NCBI RefSeq assembly: GCF_000621805.1
Contig: NZ_JHXH01000011.1
Span: 43,365-107,364 of the forward strand
Length of the DNA stretch: 64,000 nt
Reading direction: 5' to 3'
DNA from: Ruminococcus sp. FC2018
GTDB taxonomy: Bacteria > Bacillota > Clostridia > Oscillospirales > Ruminococcaceae
Positions 44,971 through 53,734 of the stretch are shown piece by piece. How positions within the stretch are numbered: the stretch's first letter is position 1; each line of letters starts with the position of its first letter. The notes under the pieces are model-generated. The model had not been told where the DNA came from. It made no database searches and saw only the letters and a list, made by a program, of their open reading frames with translations. The translations under genes were made by a program, and so were the position numbers.

Positions 44971-45168
44971 TTACTTGTAAGGTACAAGAATCTTAATGTT
45001 ATCCAGATTTGACTTATCTGCAACTGCAGCACCACGAAGAATTCTCTTACGCTTGTGATCCTTCTGTGTAAGTCTGTGTCTCTTGTTTACGTGCTGGAAT
45101 TTTACCTTGCCGCTGCCTGTAACTTTAAAACGCTTCTTGGCACCGGAATGTGTTTTGATCTTTGGCAT
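44971..45168 (-). CDS. rpmI: 50S ribosomal protein L35
   Basis: This 65-residue protein reads MPKIKTHSGAKKRFKVTGSG, the typical L35 start, and ends in ILVPYK. It lies between infC and rplT in the standard order. Confidence 0.97.
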   Translation of the reverse strand: MPKIKTHSGAKKRFKVTGSGKVKFQHVNKRHRLTQKDHKRKRILRGAAVADKSNLDNIKILVPYK

Positions 45169-45191
45169 TGATTTATCCTCCCTTGAATTTA

Positions 45192-45710
45192 TTACTTAGA
45201 TTGTTTCGGAGAAACGAACATCACAAGACTGCGTCCCTCCATCTTAGATGGCTTGTCAACAACACCAGCTTCAGAAATCTCATCCTTGAATTTTGCAAGT
45301 ATCTCCTCGCCAAACTGAGGGTGAGCAACCGTACGCTTACGAAACCTTACGGAAACCTTAAGCTTATCTCCTCCATTAAGGAACTTTATTGCCTGATTGA
45401 CCTTGGTATTGAAATCATGAGTATCAATGGTAGATGACATCCTGATCTCTTTTACCTCAATGACCTTCTGATTTTTCTTTGCTTCTTTTTCACGCTTGGA
45501 CTGTTCAAAACAGAATTTGCCGTAATCCATTATCCTGCACACAGGCGGTTGCGCCTGCGGAGCGATCTTTACAAGGTCAAGATCCTGCTGAAAAGCAAGT
45601 TCCAATGCCTCACTCGCACTTACGATACCAAGCTGATCTCCGTCAACGCCGATCAAACGCACTTCTTTGTCCTTAATTTCTTCGTTGATCTGATGTTCTC
45701 TGTTGCTAAT
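45192..45710 (-). CDS. infC: Translation initiation factor IF-3 (ATT start)
   Basis: This 172-residue IF-3 has the N-domain opening ISNREHQINEEIKDKEVRLIG and C-domain KEIRMSSTIDTHDFNTKV. The family begins exactly at the ATT codon at 45710. GGAGG lies 9 nt before it, and there is no in-frame ATG, GTG or TTG between. An ATG at 45755 would add 15 residues encoded by the attenuator stem and the ribosome-binding site, so it is rejected. A rare ATT start is the known device by which IF-3 limits its own synthesis in other bacteria. Confidence 0.94.
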   Translation of the reverse strand: MSNREHQINEEIKDKEVRLIGVDGDQLGIVSASEALELAFQQDLDLVKIAPQAQPPVCRIMDYGKFCFEQSKREKEAKKNQKVIEVKEIRMSSTIDTHDFNTKVNQAIKFLNGGDKLKVSVRFRKRTVAHPQFGEEILAKFKDEISEAGVVDKPSKMEGRSLVMFVSPKQSK

Positions 45711-45856
45711 GACACAGCACCTCCAATATACAAAATATAAAACGGGTACAGACATAGATCCGTACCCGCATAGAAAGCATAAATAATAATGCGATCAGAT
45801 GTTGACCTTTTCGCCTTGGCTAAAGGTGAGAACGAATCAAGTCCTACTTTGTTTAC
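45711..45856 (-). promoter_or_regulatory. infC-rpmI-rplT leader (L20-type)
   Basis: About 146 nt of untranslated leader run from the predicted start of transcription to the ATT codon, and contain an intrinsic terminator near their end. Firmicute infC operons have an L20-binding leader that triggers premature termination. I see the terminator and a GC-containing upstream portion (the GGTGAGAACG and CGCCTTGGCTAAAGG region), but I did not match the full L20 consensus. Confidence 0.7.
45731..45768 (-). terminator. Attenuator hairpin in the infC leader
   Basis: On the minus strand CGGGTACGGA and TCTGTACCCG pair over 10 bp (one G-T) with a 6-nt loop, followed by TTTTATATTTTG. It lies just before the infC ribosome-binding site, so full termination would silence the operon. 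Confidence 0.85.
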
Positions 45857-45862
45857 TCAAGT

Positions 45863-45891
45863 ATTATACAACATTGCCCATACTTTGTCAA
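45863..45891 (-). promoter_or_regulatory. Sigma-A promoter of infC-rpmI-rplT
   Basis: Minus-strand TTGACA (45886-45891), 17 bp and TATAAT (45863-45868): exact consensus. Confidence 0.88.
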
Positions 45892-45913
45892 GTCGTTAAC
45901 ACTTTTTTTACAA

Positions 45914-48900
45914 TTAAAATTTATACTCCTTTCCCATGCCAAGCTTAAAAGAATAAATATAACAGCTTTTTATCGTTGCTTTATCTATAGTTCCGTCACT
46001 ATTGTTGTTTCCAAGGACCACCTCAAGCGCTGCCTTGTAAAGCTCCAGCTGTAATGTATATTTATCCATGTCATTTATGCTTTGGAAATTGTCTGTTTTA
46101 TAATCGACGATAACGTATCCGTCATCCTCCTTGAAAACGCAGTCAGCTATACCCTGGAGCATACCTTCATCACCGGTAATATCGGAATATTTTTTTCCAA
46201 GGCTTGTATCTTTCATTGCTACAAGGAACTTTTTTTCTCTGTGCACCTCATCCGATTGATCTATTCTTCTGTAAAAATCAGAATTAAAAAACGCTTCAAG
46301 CCTGTTTACATATACACCGCTTGCTTCAGTCGGAGTAAAATAACCGTTATCAACAAGTCTTTGGAGCTCGTTTTTTACGCTGATCTGTGCGTTGGTATAA
46401 TTCGCAACCTCCATAAATTTATGTGTAAAAGTTCCCTTTTCTGCCGGCGTAAGTTTTGAACCGTCATCAAGCTTAGGAAGACTTGGGAAAAAATCAGGAT
46501 CAATCTGTATAGCAAAATCCGGATCGTCTGATTTATGGGCATTTTCAATGGCTTTTTTCTCGTTTTCTTCTCTCACTATCTCGGTCACAGTAAGCTTTGA
46601 AGGAAGCATAGCTTGTCCGGAGGAACTCTTTTTCAGCATCTTGTCATTTTCATAGATTTCTGTCAGCTTATCAACCAAGGCTTCATCTTCGGTCTCTTCC
46701 GTTTTTTCATCAATGACCAATGTATCCTCATCATCTGTTGTCAGAAATTCCATAACGGCGTTTATCTTTGGCTTGCGGGGGTCACAAACCAGAAATTCAA
46801 ATGTCTCAGCTTCATCTGCCAATTTATCATTTTCAAGATCATAATCACCATTGAGCCATTGAGCAAACTCCTTTCCCATATTGAAGCCTGAAAGTCCGCA
46901 CATGAGCCAATAAAGCATATTATCGCACTCTGCCACCAGCTTTTCCATTTGGATAGCATCAGCGCAATTACACGCCTGTCTGTAAACATTCTTGACAGTG
47001 TTTCGGCCTGTTTGCGCCTTTATATTGCCATTGCACTTTGGCGACATTGACAAAAACAGCTTCTCCTTTGCACGTGTGCATCCGACGTAAAAAAGTCTTA
47101 ATTTTTCGCTTCTGTCCTCAAGAACACTTTTATCATGCATATCCTTGAAAAGAATATTGGTTTTTATTATATCCCTTATCGTATCTGAGGTCTCAAAAGC
47201 AAAACTGTCAACGTCTTGGGGATCTTCGGATACCTTATGATGCATATAAATATTCTCACTGCTTGAGTTTTTGGAATACACAAGATCACAGAGAAAAACA
47301 TATGGAAATTCAAGACCTTTTGATGCGTGATAAGTCATAACATTGACCGAATCTCCGGATGAAGTTATTTTACCCGACTGTTTAAATGCGCTGTCATTGT
47401 TGTATACTGAATCAATAAATCTTAAAAATCCTGCAACGCCATCTCCGCCGGACTGCTCGTAATCTCTTGCATACTGAAGAAACAACAGAAGATTTGCCCG
47501 TTTCTTTTCGCTGTCCAGATAAACCGAAGTAACTGACAAAAGCTCTGTAGAATCATATATGTATCTTATCAGCCGCTCAAGATCCGAGCTCATCGAGCGG
47601 AAAATAAAGCGTTCTATCGCTTCATACGTCTTTGAACACTTTTTCTGAAGTTTCGGGTTATCATTGAAGATTGGTTCGTATTCAAAGTCCTCTGTTTTTT
47701 TGCCTATATAAGTAAGGTGTGCGGTGGATAAAACGGTATATATGCCATTTATTGTCTTGCCTTGATTTTTACACCGCTTTTGATGTATCAAAAGCATATC
47801 TGATGCGCTGAATCCGAACACCGGTGACATAAGCATCGATGCCATTGCAATGTCATTAAGCGGATTGTCAATTACTCTGAGAATACTCAGTATAAGAGTT
47901 ATCTCGCTGGATTTAAGATATCCTTCCGTATCCTGTGAACGGGTTTTCAGACCAAACGATTCAAGTGCTTTTGACATCTGAGTTATGCTCTTATTTTTCA
48001 TCATAAGGATACAGATATCCCCTGCCCGGCAAGGTCTCATGGACTTCATATCCTTGTCCCAGACTAAATATCCCGATTCCGGAGCAAGGATTTTTCTGAT
48101 CTTCCGGGCTATTAAATAGTATTCTTCGCTGAACCCGGATCTATCAAATGTATCATGCCTGTCAACAAGCAGCATTTCTACACAATTTGCCCCGTCAAAT
48201 TCAGGCTGCTGCGGATATTGTTCTGCACCAAACTTAAGTTTCTGGCTGTCGTTATAGTCTACTCCGCCCATTTTTTTAGACATTATAGGCGTAAAAACGT
48301 TATTTACAAAATCAATTATACCCTGTCTGCTTCTGAAATTTTCCTGCAATATGACAGGCATAAGATCTTCGTAACCTTTGTTTGCATCAACAACAGTCTT
48401 GCTGAACAATTCAGGATTAGTCTGTCTGAAACGGTATATAGCTTGTTTTATATCTCCTACAACAAATACATTATCCCCCATATGGCTGAGGTCTTTTCCG
48501 TTTGAAAGAGCACGAAAGATTATTTCCTGAAGATTGTTTACATCCTGGAACTCATCAATAGTAATTATCTTATATATCCCGCTCTGTCTGATGTCTTCAC
48601 ATAACGCTGTGCGTACGATATCCCCGTCTTTGAACTCAACAAGAAGATCCTTTGTCATCATTTCAACATCCGAAAAGTCAACGGCGTTTTTTTCCACCTT
48701 CACCTCGTGCATGATCTCTTCGATCCTTGATACAAGACCTGCAAGGATATCAAAAACTTCAAGCACATCATTGATATTATCTCTTATCTGCTTGTCGGTA
48801 AGAACACCGTCGGTTTTCAGTTCTTTTATTGTACTGTTTATCTCGGCAATTATACTTGCTGACTGTGCCGCCATATCCTCCAGCTGGCTGCGCTCGCCGA

Positions 48901-49822
48901 TTTCCATTGCATCAAGCATCTTGTTGCTTTTCAGTGAAGGCTTTCTGACCTGTGGTGAGGCAAGAGAAAGGAATCGGTCAAAATCCTGTTCATCAAAGCT
49001 TTTGACAAGTTCGTTGATCTGATTGCGGATAATATCCAGATCAGATGACAATGTTTTTGAAAATGATGCTGCCTGTGGATATACGCTTATTTTCATAGCA
49101 AGCGGTTCAAGAGCATTTATCAACGACAGTATATAGTCAAGCTTATCTTTGATCCCGCTTCTGAAATCCTCAATGTGCTTGCTGATAAAATCATCGTTTG
49201 AATACAAACCTTTTGCGTTGCTTATCCATTCTTCTCTGAAAGGTATAGTCCTTAAAAAGACATAGAGAGATCTTATTATGGTGTTCAGCTTGATAGAATG
49301 AGCACCGAAGGAATTACACAGTCTGCCGTATGCGTCTTTATTTTTCTTGCAAAGCTCCTCTGTTGCCTGATCCCTGGCATTTTCAAACATCATTTTCTCG
49401 TTTGCCTCGTCGAGAATTTTAAGTCCGCTTTGAAAATCGAAACGTTCTATATTGTCTTTTACAAAATCAAGGCAAAACGAATTTATTGTTGATACTCTTG
49501 CAAATTGAAGATTATCCTTCTGTTCAAGAAGCCATCGGCTTTTTTCAGAAACTCTCTCTTCCGGTGAAGCAAAGCAACGTGCGATCTCTTTATCAATAGC
49601 CTTATTAAGCTTTTCCCGCATCTGTGCAGCTGCTTTGTTGGTAAATGTAACAGCAAGAAGCTTCTCGGCAGGTATCTTTTTGTTTTCATCCAGAAGAAGC
49701 TGTGAAAGCCGCTCAATAAGAACTGTCGTCTTACCGCTTCCTGCAGCAGCTGATACAACGATCCCTTTATCCCTTGTTTCAATAGCTTTTTGCTGCGCCG
49801 CGGTCCATTCTATGCTGTTCAT
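45914..49822 (-). CDS. addA: ATP-dependent helicase/nuclease subunit A
   Basis: This 1302-residue subunit combines a UvrD-type helicase with a C-terminal RecB-family nuclease. Walker A is SAAAGSGKTT (residues 24-33), Walker B is TIDEFQDVN, and motif VI region reads RLFYVGCTRAKEKLFLS. The nuclease site is GIADCVFKEDD followed by IVDYKTDNF. With AddB it processes double-strand breaks for RecA loading. The ATG at 49822 overlaps the addB stop by 1 bp. Confidence 0.96.
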   Translation of the reverse strand: MNSIEWTAAQQKAIETRDKGIVVSAAAGSGKTTVLIERLSQLLLDENKKIPAEKLLAVTFTNKAAAQMREKLNKAIDKEIARCFASPEERVSEKSRWLLEQKDNLQFARVSTINSFCLDFVKDNIERFDFQSGLKILDEANEKMMFENARDQATEELCKKNKDAYGRLCNSFGAHSIKLNTIIRSLYVFLRTIPFREEWISNAKGLYSNDDFISKHIEDFRSGIKDKLDYILSLINALEPLAMKISVYPQAASFSKTLSSDLDIIRNQINELVKSFDEQDFDRFLSLASPQVRKPSLKSNKMLDAMEIGERSQLEDMAAQSASIIAEINSTIKELKTDGVLTDKQIRDNINDVLEVFDILAGLVSRIEEIMHEVKVEKNAVDFSDVEMMTKDLLVEFKDGDIVRTALCEDIRQSGIYKIITIDEFQDVNNLQEIIFRALSNGKDLSHMGDNVFVVGDIKQAIYRFRQTNPELFSKTVVDANKGYEDLMPVILQENFRSRQGIIDFVNNVFTPIMSKKMGGVDYNDSQKLKFGAEQYPQQPEFDGANCVEMLLVDRHDTFDRSGFSEEYYLIARKIRKILAPESGYLVWDKDMKSMRPCRAGDICILMMKNKSITQMSKALESFGLKTRSQDTEGYLKSSEITLILSILRVIDNPLNDIAMASMLMSPVFGFSASDMLLIHQKRCKNQGKTINGIYTVLSTAHLTYIGKKTEDFEYEPIFNDNPKLQKKCSKTYEAIERFIFRSMSSDLERLIRYIYDSTELLSVTSVYLDSEKKRANLLLFLQYARDYEQSGGDGVAGFLRFIDSVYNNDSAFKQSGKITSSGDSVNVMTYHASKGLEFPYVFLCDLVYSKNSSSENIYMHHKVSEDPQDVDSFAFETSDTIRDIIKTNILFKDMHDKSVLEDRSEKLRLFYVGCTRAKEKLFLSMSPKCNGNIKAQTGRNTVKNVYRQACNCADAIQMEKLVAECDNMLYWLMCGLSGFNMGKEFAQWLNGDYDLENDKLADEAETFEFLVCDPRKPKINAVMEFLTTDDEDTLVIDEKTEETEDEALVDKLTEIYENDKMLKKSSSGQAMLPSKLTVTEIVREENEKKAIENAHKSDDPDFAIQIDPDFFPSLPKLDDGSKLTPAEKGTFTHKFMEVANYTNAQISVKNELQRLVDNGYFTPTEASGVYVNRLEAFFNSDFYRRIDQSDEVHREKKFLVAMKDTSLGKKYSDITGDEGMLQGIADCVFKEDDGYVIVDYKTDNFQSINDMDKYTLQLELYKAALEVVLGNNNSDGTIDKATIKSCYIYSFKLGMGKEYKF

Positions 49823-52800
49823 CACTTATCACCGCCATTCTCTGATCCTGAAAGCTCTGCAATAGTTTCCTTGAATTTATCTTCCAGTTCTTTTTTATTG
49901 GTCGTAAGACCTGAATTGTCCTCGAATCTGTCCTTATTACATATCGTTCTGTAATCGCAACAGCTGCATACATTTCCAGTAGCTCTCATTGGAAAATCGC
50001 CTTTTTCCAGCGCATTTCCGAACTCTATTACCTTTGAACCAGCATATTTTCTTATCGCATTAAAAGTCTGTTCGTCGACAGTATCCTTCTTGTTTTTGTC
50101 AAAGGGGGCATACATATAATTTGCATCGGTGTTATCCTTGTTGAATGTGCCTATTACATCGCTGTTTCCGACGATAATGCCCTTGGGCTTGAACGCCTTT
50201 AAAATACGGTCGTTATGTTCGCTGCTATACATGGATTCTGTGATGCTGCTGTCACGGATAGGCTTTATGCTCTCGCCAAAGGTCATATATTCTATGCCTG
50301 CAGGCTTAATATCGGATCCAGAGCCGTTTATCTGCATATACGCATCAAGATAAATAAGCATCTGAAGATTCAGACCGCACTGCAGATGGGAATAATCAAT
50401 AGCTATGGAACCCGTTTTATAATCTATTATCCTTACAAGTTCCGACCCCCCCGGATCAGAAAGATCGACACGGTCTATAAAGCCTTTAAGCTTCAGTGTG
50501 TTACCCTTGGCAGTGCTGTATTCTACAATTCGGCTGTTATCCTTTATACCAAAATCGTATTCGGTTTCCACAAAATTGTATCTTGATCTGTTAAATTCCT
50601 GCTGAACATATTTTACTATCCTGAAAGTAATATTTTTTAGCAGATCATAATCATACTTGTATGTCTCTGTCTTTCCGAAATCGCTGTTAAGGCTGTTGTT
50701 ATAATAGTCGTCAAAACATTCATCAATAAGATATTTTACACGATCGTCCGTTTGCTCAGAATCATCCATAACAATATATTGGCCCTCTTTATCAGTATCT
50801 GAAAAAACTTTTTGAAGTACAAGATGCACAAGAGTTCCCTTATGATCGGGACTCATTTCCATTATTTCGATCGGTCTTAATCTTAATCCGTACCTACAGA
50901 AATATGAAAAAGGACATTTATAATATGAATCGACCTGAGATGCGGATACCTCAGCCATGTTGTTGTTAAAAAACGTCTGATGACTCAGTTCGCTGTCCGG
51001 CTGAGTCTTTGCACTGTTAAGACGGTCCCCGGCAGCATTTTCCATAGCATAAAGCTTTGGACCGTATTCGGTATTTTTCAGCGAAGCTTTGACTGATGTC
51101 TCAAATGAACTCTTTTGGTTAAAATGCTCGATTGCAATATGATACGCTGTTTTTTCCGATGTACAGAAAAACTCCAAAGGAATATCTGTCAGCTTTTCTG
51201 CCTGTTTATTTTTAAAGCATTTGAGTATATCATTTACCAGAACAGAAGGTCTCTTTTCCTCGCCGGTCAGATCAGCGTTTATATATGAAACAAAAAGTTT
51301 TTCCGATGCCATGGATACTGCATTGTAACAAGAAAGCTCCTCATTCATAATAGAATATCTGACATCGCCGGAAAAATCACGTCTGAACTCACCGGAAAAG
51401 CTTTCCAGTGATTTTTGCAGCACAGACATATCTGTTCTTGAAAGCAGGCTGTTGTTGGAGATCACTTTGGGGAACACTCCGTCATTGACCTGGCATACAA
51501 AAGCAATTTTAACATTGGTAAGTCTTGAATGTGATGAATCGGCAATTCTTACACAGTCTATTTTCTGCGGCGGATTTGAAACGCTCATCTGAGATACCAT
51601 TACCCTGAACAATTCGTAGAACTGTCTGAGAGAAATCGATTCCTCACCCAGACAGTCATATATAGACTTTATGCCTGACAGAATCGAGTTCCATAGCTGC
51701 CTTAGTCCCCTTGAAAGCTCTGTCTGAGTCTGATTTTCATTAAGAACCGCATTTTTTACAACAGAATAAACACGCTTTGAAACATTCAGCTCGTCAAGCA
51801 GCGCAAAAAATCTTTGACATATCTCGGAAGCAGGCAGATCACCTTTGCCGCAAACTTTCCTGAACTTTTCAAGTGGTGAAATTATGGATTTCCTAAGCTC
51901 TTCAACCGAATTGATATGCTTTAATTCAGTTTCACTTTTTACAAGTGATGTGTCAAGCCCAAAATAAACCTTTGTCCACATATCACCGTTGATGTTCCAT
52001 TTTAAACAATATCGTTCAATAATATTGGCATTGTGCTTATTTGCCGAGTAAAACGGCGATTTTACCAGCTTTATAATCTTCTCGGTCTTATACTTTCCGG
52101 ATATAAGGCAGTTAAAAAGCGAAGTAAAATACTGAATGATAGATGAAGCGGAGATCTTCTCTGAAAGATCAATAAAATACGGTATTTCATATCTTTCCAT
52201 CGTGCTTTCAAAAACACCTGATATTTCCTGGACATTGCGCACTATCACGGCAATATCCGAATATCTGTAACCCTTAGAAACAAGATGTTTTATCTGGGCG
52301 CAGACAAACATTGCCTCAGAGTATACATCGTCAGCACTTATTATCCTGACATTCTCGCCGTTATCTTTTAAAGCCGTCTTTGTTATATTAAACAGATTTT
52401 TTGAGACATAGGCTATGTCAGTGCTGTACAGACCCATTTCAACAGCATAAACTGTCTCGCTCTGCCTGCTGCCTGCAAGAATACGCAGTGTGCCCAGTGT
52501 CCTTTCGGTTATTTTAAAGGGATGGATTGCGTTTTTGCAGCTGTCATTATCGATACAAAGGGAGATGTTCACATTGTCAGCCTGGGAAAAACACAGTTCT
52601 ATCATTTTAAGTTCGTCATACGAAAAACTTGAAAATGAATCAATATAAATATCTGTGCAGGCAAAATATAAATTATCTCTTGCCGCACTGACCGCAGCAC
52701 TGATGCTTGAAACCGCATCATGAAGCCCCGAAGCGGACAGCTGCTGCATATACTCATTATATATCAGCGCAATATCGTGTATTTTTAGAGAAAAGCTCCC

Positions 52801-53256
52801 CTTGGCGTTATCGGATATAATAGAAAGCAGTTCATATGTAATTCCGCTTTCTCTCATCTGCTGCACCAGATCAATAAGCTGGGAAATGAAATTACCCTTT
52901 TCAAGCCCCTTTTTATCCATATTTCGTACATAGTATTTCAGCTCATTCCGGGATCTTAATGCTTGAATAGCTTTGTACATCAGAATTATCTTTGCATTTT
53001 CGCCGGCAACAGTCTGACCGATGTTGCCTCCATACTTGTTTAAAAGCAATTCAGAGATCCTGTTAAAACCGGCAGTTGTAATTCTGTTAAAATCCACTGC
53101 TCCGAGTTTATTATAAAGCTTTTTATCGTATTCAAAGGAAAACTGATCCGGGATCATAACAACGACATTTTTCCCGTCACTAACAGAGCTTTTTATAGAA
53201 TCAATAAACCGCTCTTCACGATCACTGGTTGCACCGCCGATAAAAAATCTTATCAT
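49822..53256 (-). CDS. addB: ATP-dependent helicase/nuclease subunit B
   Basis: This 1144-residue AddB has the N-terminal opening MIRFFIGGATSDREERF, where the usual Walker A (GRxGSGKT) is not recognisable. VVVMIPDQFSFEYDKKLY follows, as in the family. The C-terminal nuclease domain has the iron-sulfur cysteines (YYKCPFSYFC and CSCCDYRTIC) and the nuclease core RIIDYKTGS. The ATG at 53256 follows GGAAG...AGG; the longer frame overlaps the promoter and is rejected. A promoter is at 53300-53328. Confidence 0.94.
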   Translation of the reverse strand: MIRFFIGGATSDREERFIDSIKSSVSDGKNVVVMIPDQFSFEYDKKLYNKLGAVDFNRITTAGFNRISELLLNKYGGNIGQTVAGENAKIILMYKAIQALRSRNELKYYVRNMDKKGLEKGNFISQLIDLVQQMRESGITYELLSIISDNAKGSFSLKIHDIALIYNEYMQQLSASGLHDAVSSISAAVSAARDNLYFACTDIYIDSFSSFSYDELKMIELCFSQADNVNISLCIDNDSCKNAIHPFKITERTLGTLRILAGSRQSETVYAVEMGLYSTDIAYVSKNLFNITKTALKDNGENVRIISADDVYSEAMFVCAQIKHLVSKGYRYSDIAVIVRNVQEISGVFESTMERYEIPYFIDLSEKISASSIIQYFTSLFNCLISGKYKTEKIIKLVKSPFYSANKHNANIIERYCLKWNINGDMWTKVYFGLDTSLVKSETELKHINSVEELRKSIISPLEKFRKVCGKGDLPASEICQRFFALLDELNVSKRVYSVVKNAVLNENQTQTELSRGLRQLWNSILSGIKSIYDCLGEESISLRQFYELFRVMVSQMSVSNPPQKIDCVRIADSSHSRLTNVKIAFVCQVNDGVFPKVISNNSLLSRTDMSVLQKSLESFSGEFRRDFSGDVRYSIMNEELSCYNAVSMASEKLFVSYINADLTGEEKRPSVLVNDILKCFKNKQAEKLTDIPLEFFCTSEKTAYHIAIEHFNQKSSFETSVKASLKNTEYGPKLYAMENAAGDRLNSAKTQPDSELSHQTFFNNNMAEVSASQVDSYYKCPFSYFCRYGLRLRPIEIMEMSPDHKGTLVHLVLQKVFSDTDKEGQYIVMDDSEQTDDRVKYLIDECFDDYYNNSLNSDFGKTETYKYDYDLLKNITFRIVKYVQQEFNRSRYNFVETEYDFGIKDNSRIVEYSTAKGNTLKLKGFIDRVDLSDPGGSELVRIIDYKTGSIAIDYSHLQCGLNLQMLIYLDAYMQINGSGSDIKPAGIEYMTFGESIKPIRDSSITESMYSSEHNDRILKAFKPKGIIVGNSDVIGTFNKDNTDANYMYAPFDKNKKDTVDEQTFNAIRKYAGSKVIEFGNALEKGDFPMRATGNVCSCCDYRTICNKDRFEDNSGLTTNKKELEDKFKETIAELSGSENGGDK

Positions 53257-53299
53257 ATAGACCGACCTACTTCCCTTTTTTGATACATTTTCTGCTGAA

Positions 53300-53328
53300 A
53301 TTATACCATAATAATAACATAATGTCAA
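53300..53328 (-). promoter_or_regulatory. Sigma-A promoter of addBA
   Basis: Minus-strand TTGACA (53323-53328), 17 bp and TATAAT (53300-53305): exact consensus. Confidence 0.87.
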
Positions 53329-53344
53329 TCAGAAAGCAGGTTTA

Positions 53345-53366
53345 ACTGTACAAAAGAACGTACAGT
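53345..53366. promoter_or_regulatory. Perfect palindrome upstream of addB
   Basis: ACTGTAC (53345-53351) and GTACAGT (53360-53366) are exact reverse complements around 8 nt. It lies 16 bp upstream of the addB -35 and touches the stop codon of the small secreted protein gene. No T-run follows, so it is an operator candidate or a weak terminator. Confidence 0.45.
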
Positions 53367-53593
53367 CAAGAGAATAAGTCCACAATAAAATCAAAGAACC
53401 CGAAACCAAATTCAACTTCTGTATCACTATCGTTTATAACAGTAAGCTCTTTACCATTTTCTTCAAGTATAGATCCTGTAATGAACCAGCTTTCAGTTGA
53501 GGTGCTATTATCCGCAGCAGGAAAAGCTGTGAATAAAGCAGCTGCAATAACGCCTATCATAAGCGATTTTTTAAAGTTAGTTATTTTTTTCAT
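53366..53593 (-). CDS. Small secreted protein of unknown function
   Basis: This 75-residue protein starts MKKITNFKKSLMIGVIAAAL, a signal peptide that probably ends after the AFPAADN region. The mature part of about 45 residues is acidic and ends in an aromatic, hydrophobic tail (FGFGFFDFIVDLFS). I recognise no family. GGAGG lies 7 nt before the ATG. On the minus strand TTGACA at 53640-53645 with TAGCAT 18 bp on is a possible promoter. It is divergent from the beta-helix lipoprotein gene. Confidence 0.6.
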   Translation of the reverse strand: MKKITNFKKSLMIGVIAAALFTAFPAADNSTSTESWFITGSILEENGKELTVINDSDTEVEFGFGFFDFIVDLFS

Positions 53594-53734
53594 TCTCTGT
53601 ACCTCCAAATTAAATATGCTATGATTATTGGAGATGCTATGTCAATTATTCACATTAAAATAATTTTTCTGTATTTTAAATAAAATTAAAGTTACCTGCC
53701 TATAATTAAATCAAAATATAAAGGAGATGATAAT

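Noticed and set aside
45711..45755. infC starting at the ATG at 45755
   Set aside because: The added residues are encoded by the attenuator stem and the Shine-Dalgarno, and IF-3 homology starts exactly at the ATT.
53345..53366. LexA/SOS box
   Set aside because: The Gram-positive box (GAAC-N4-GTTC) is absent and the E. coli type CTGT-N8-ACAG has the wrong spacing here (12 nt).
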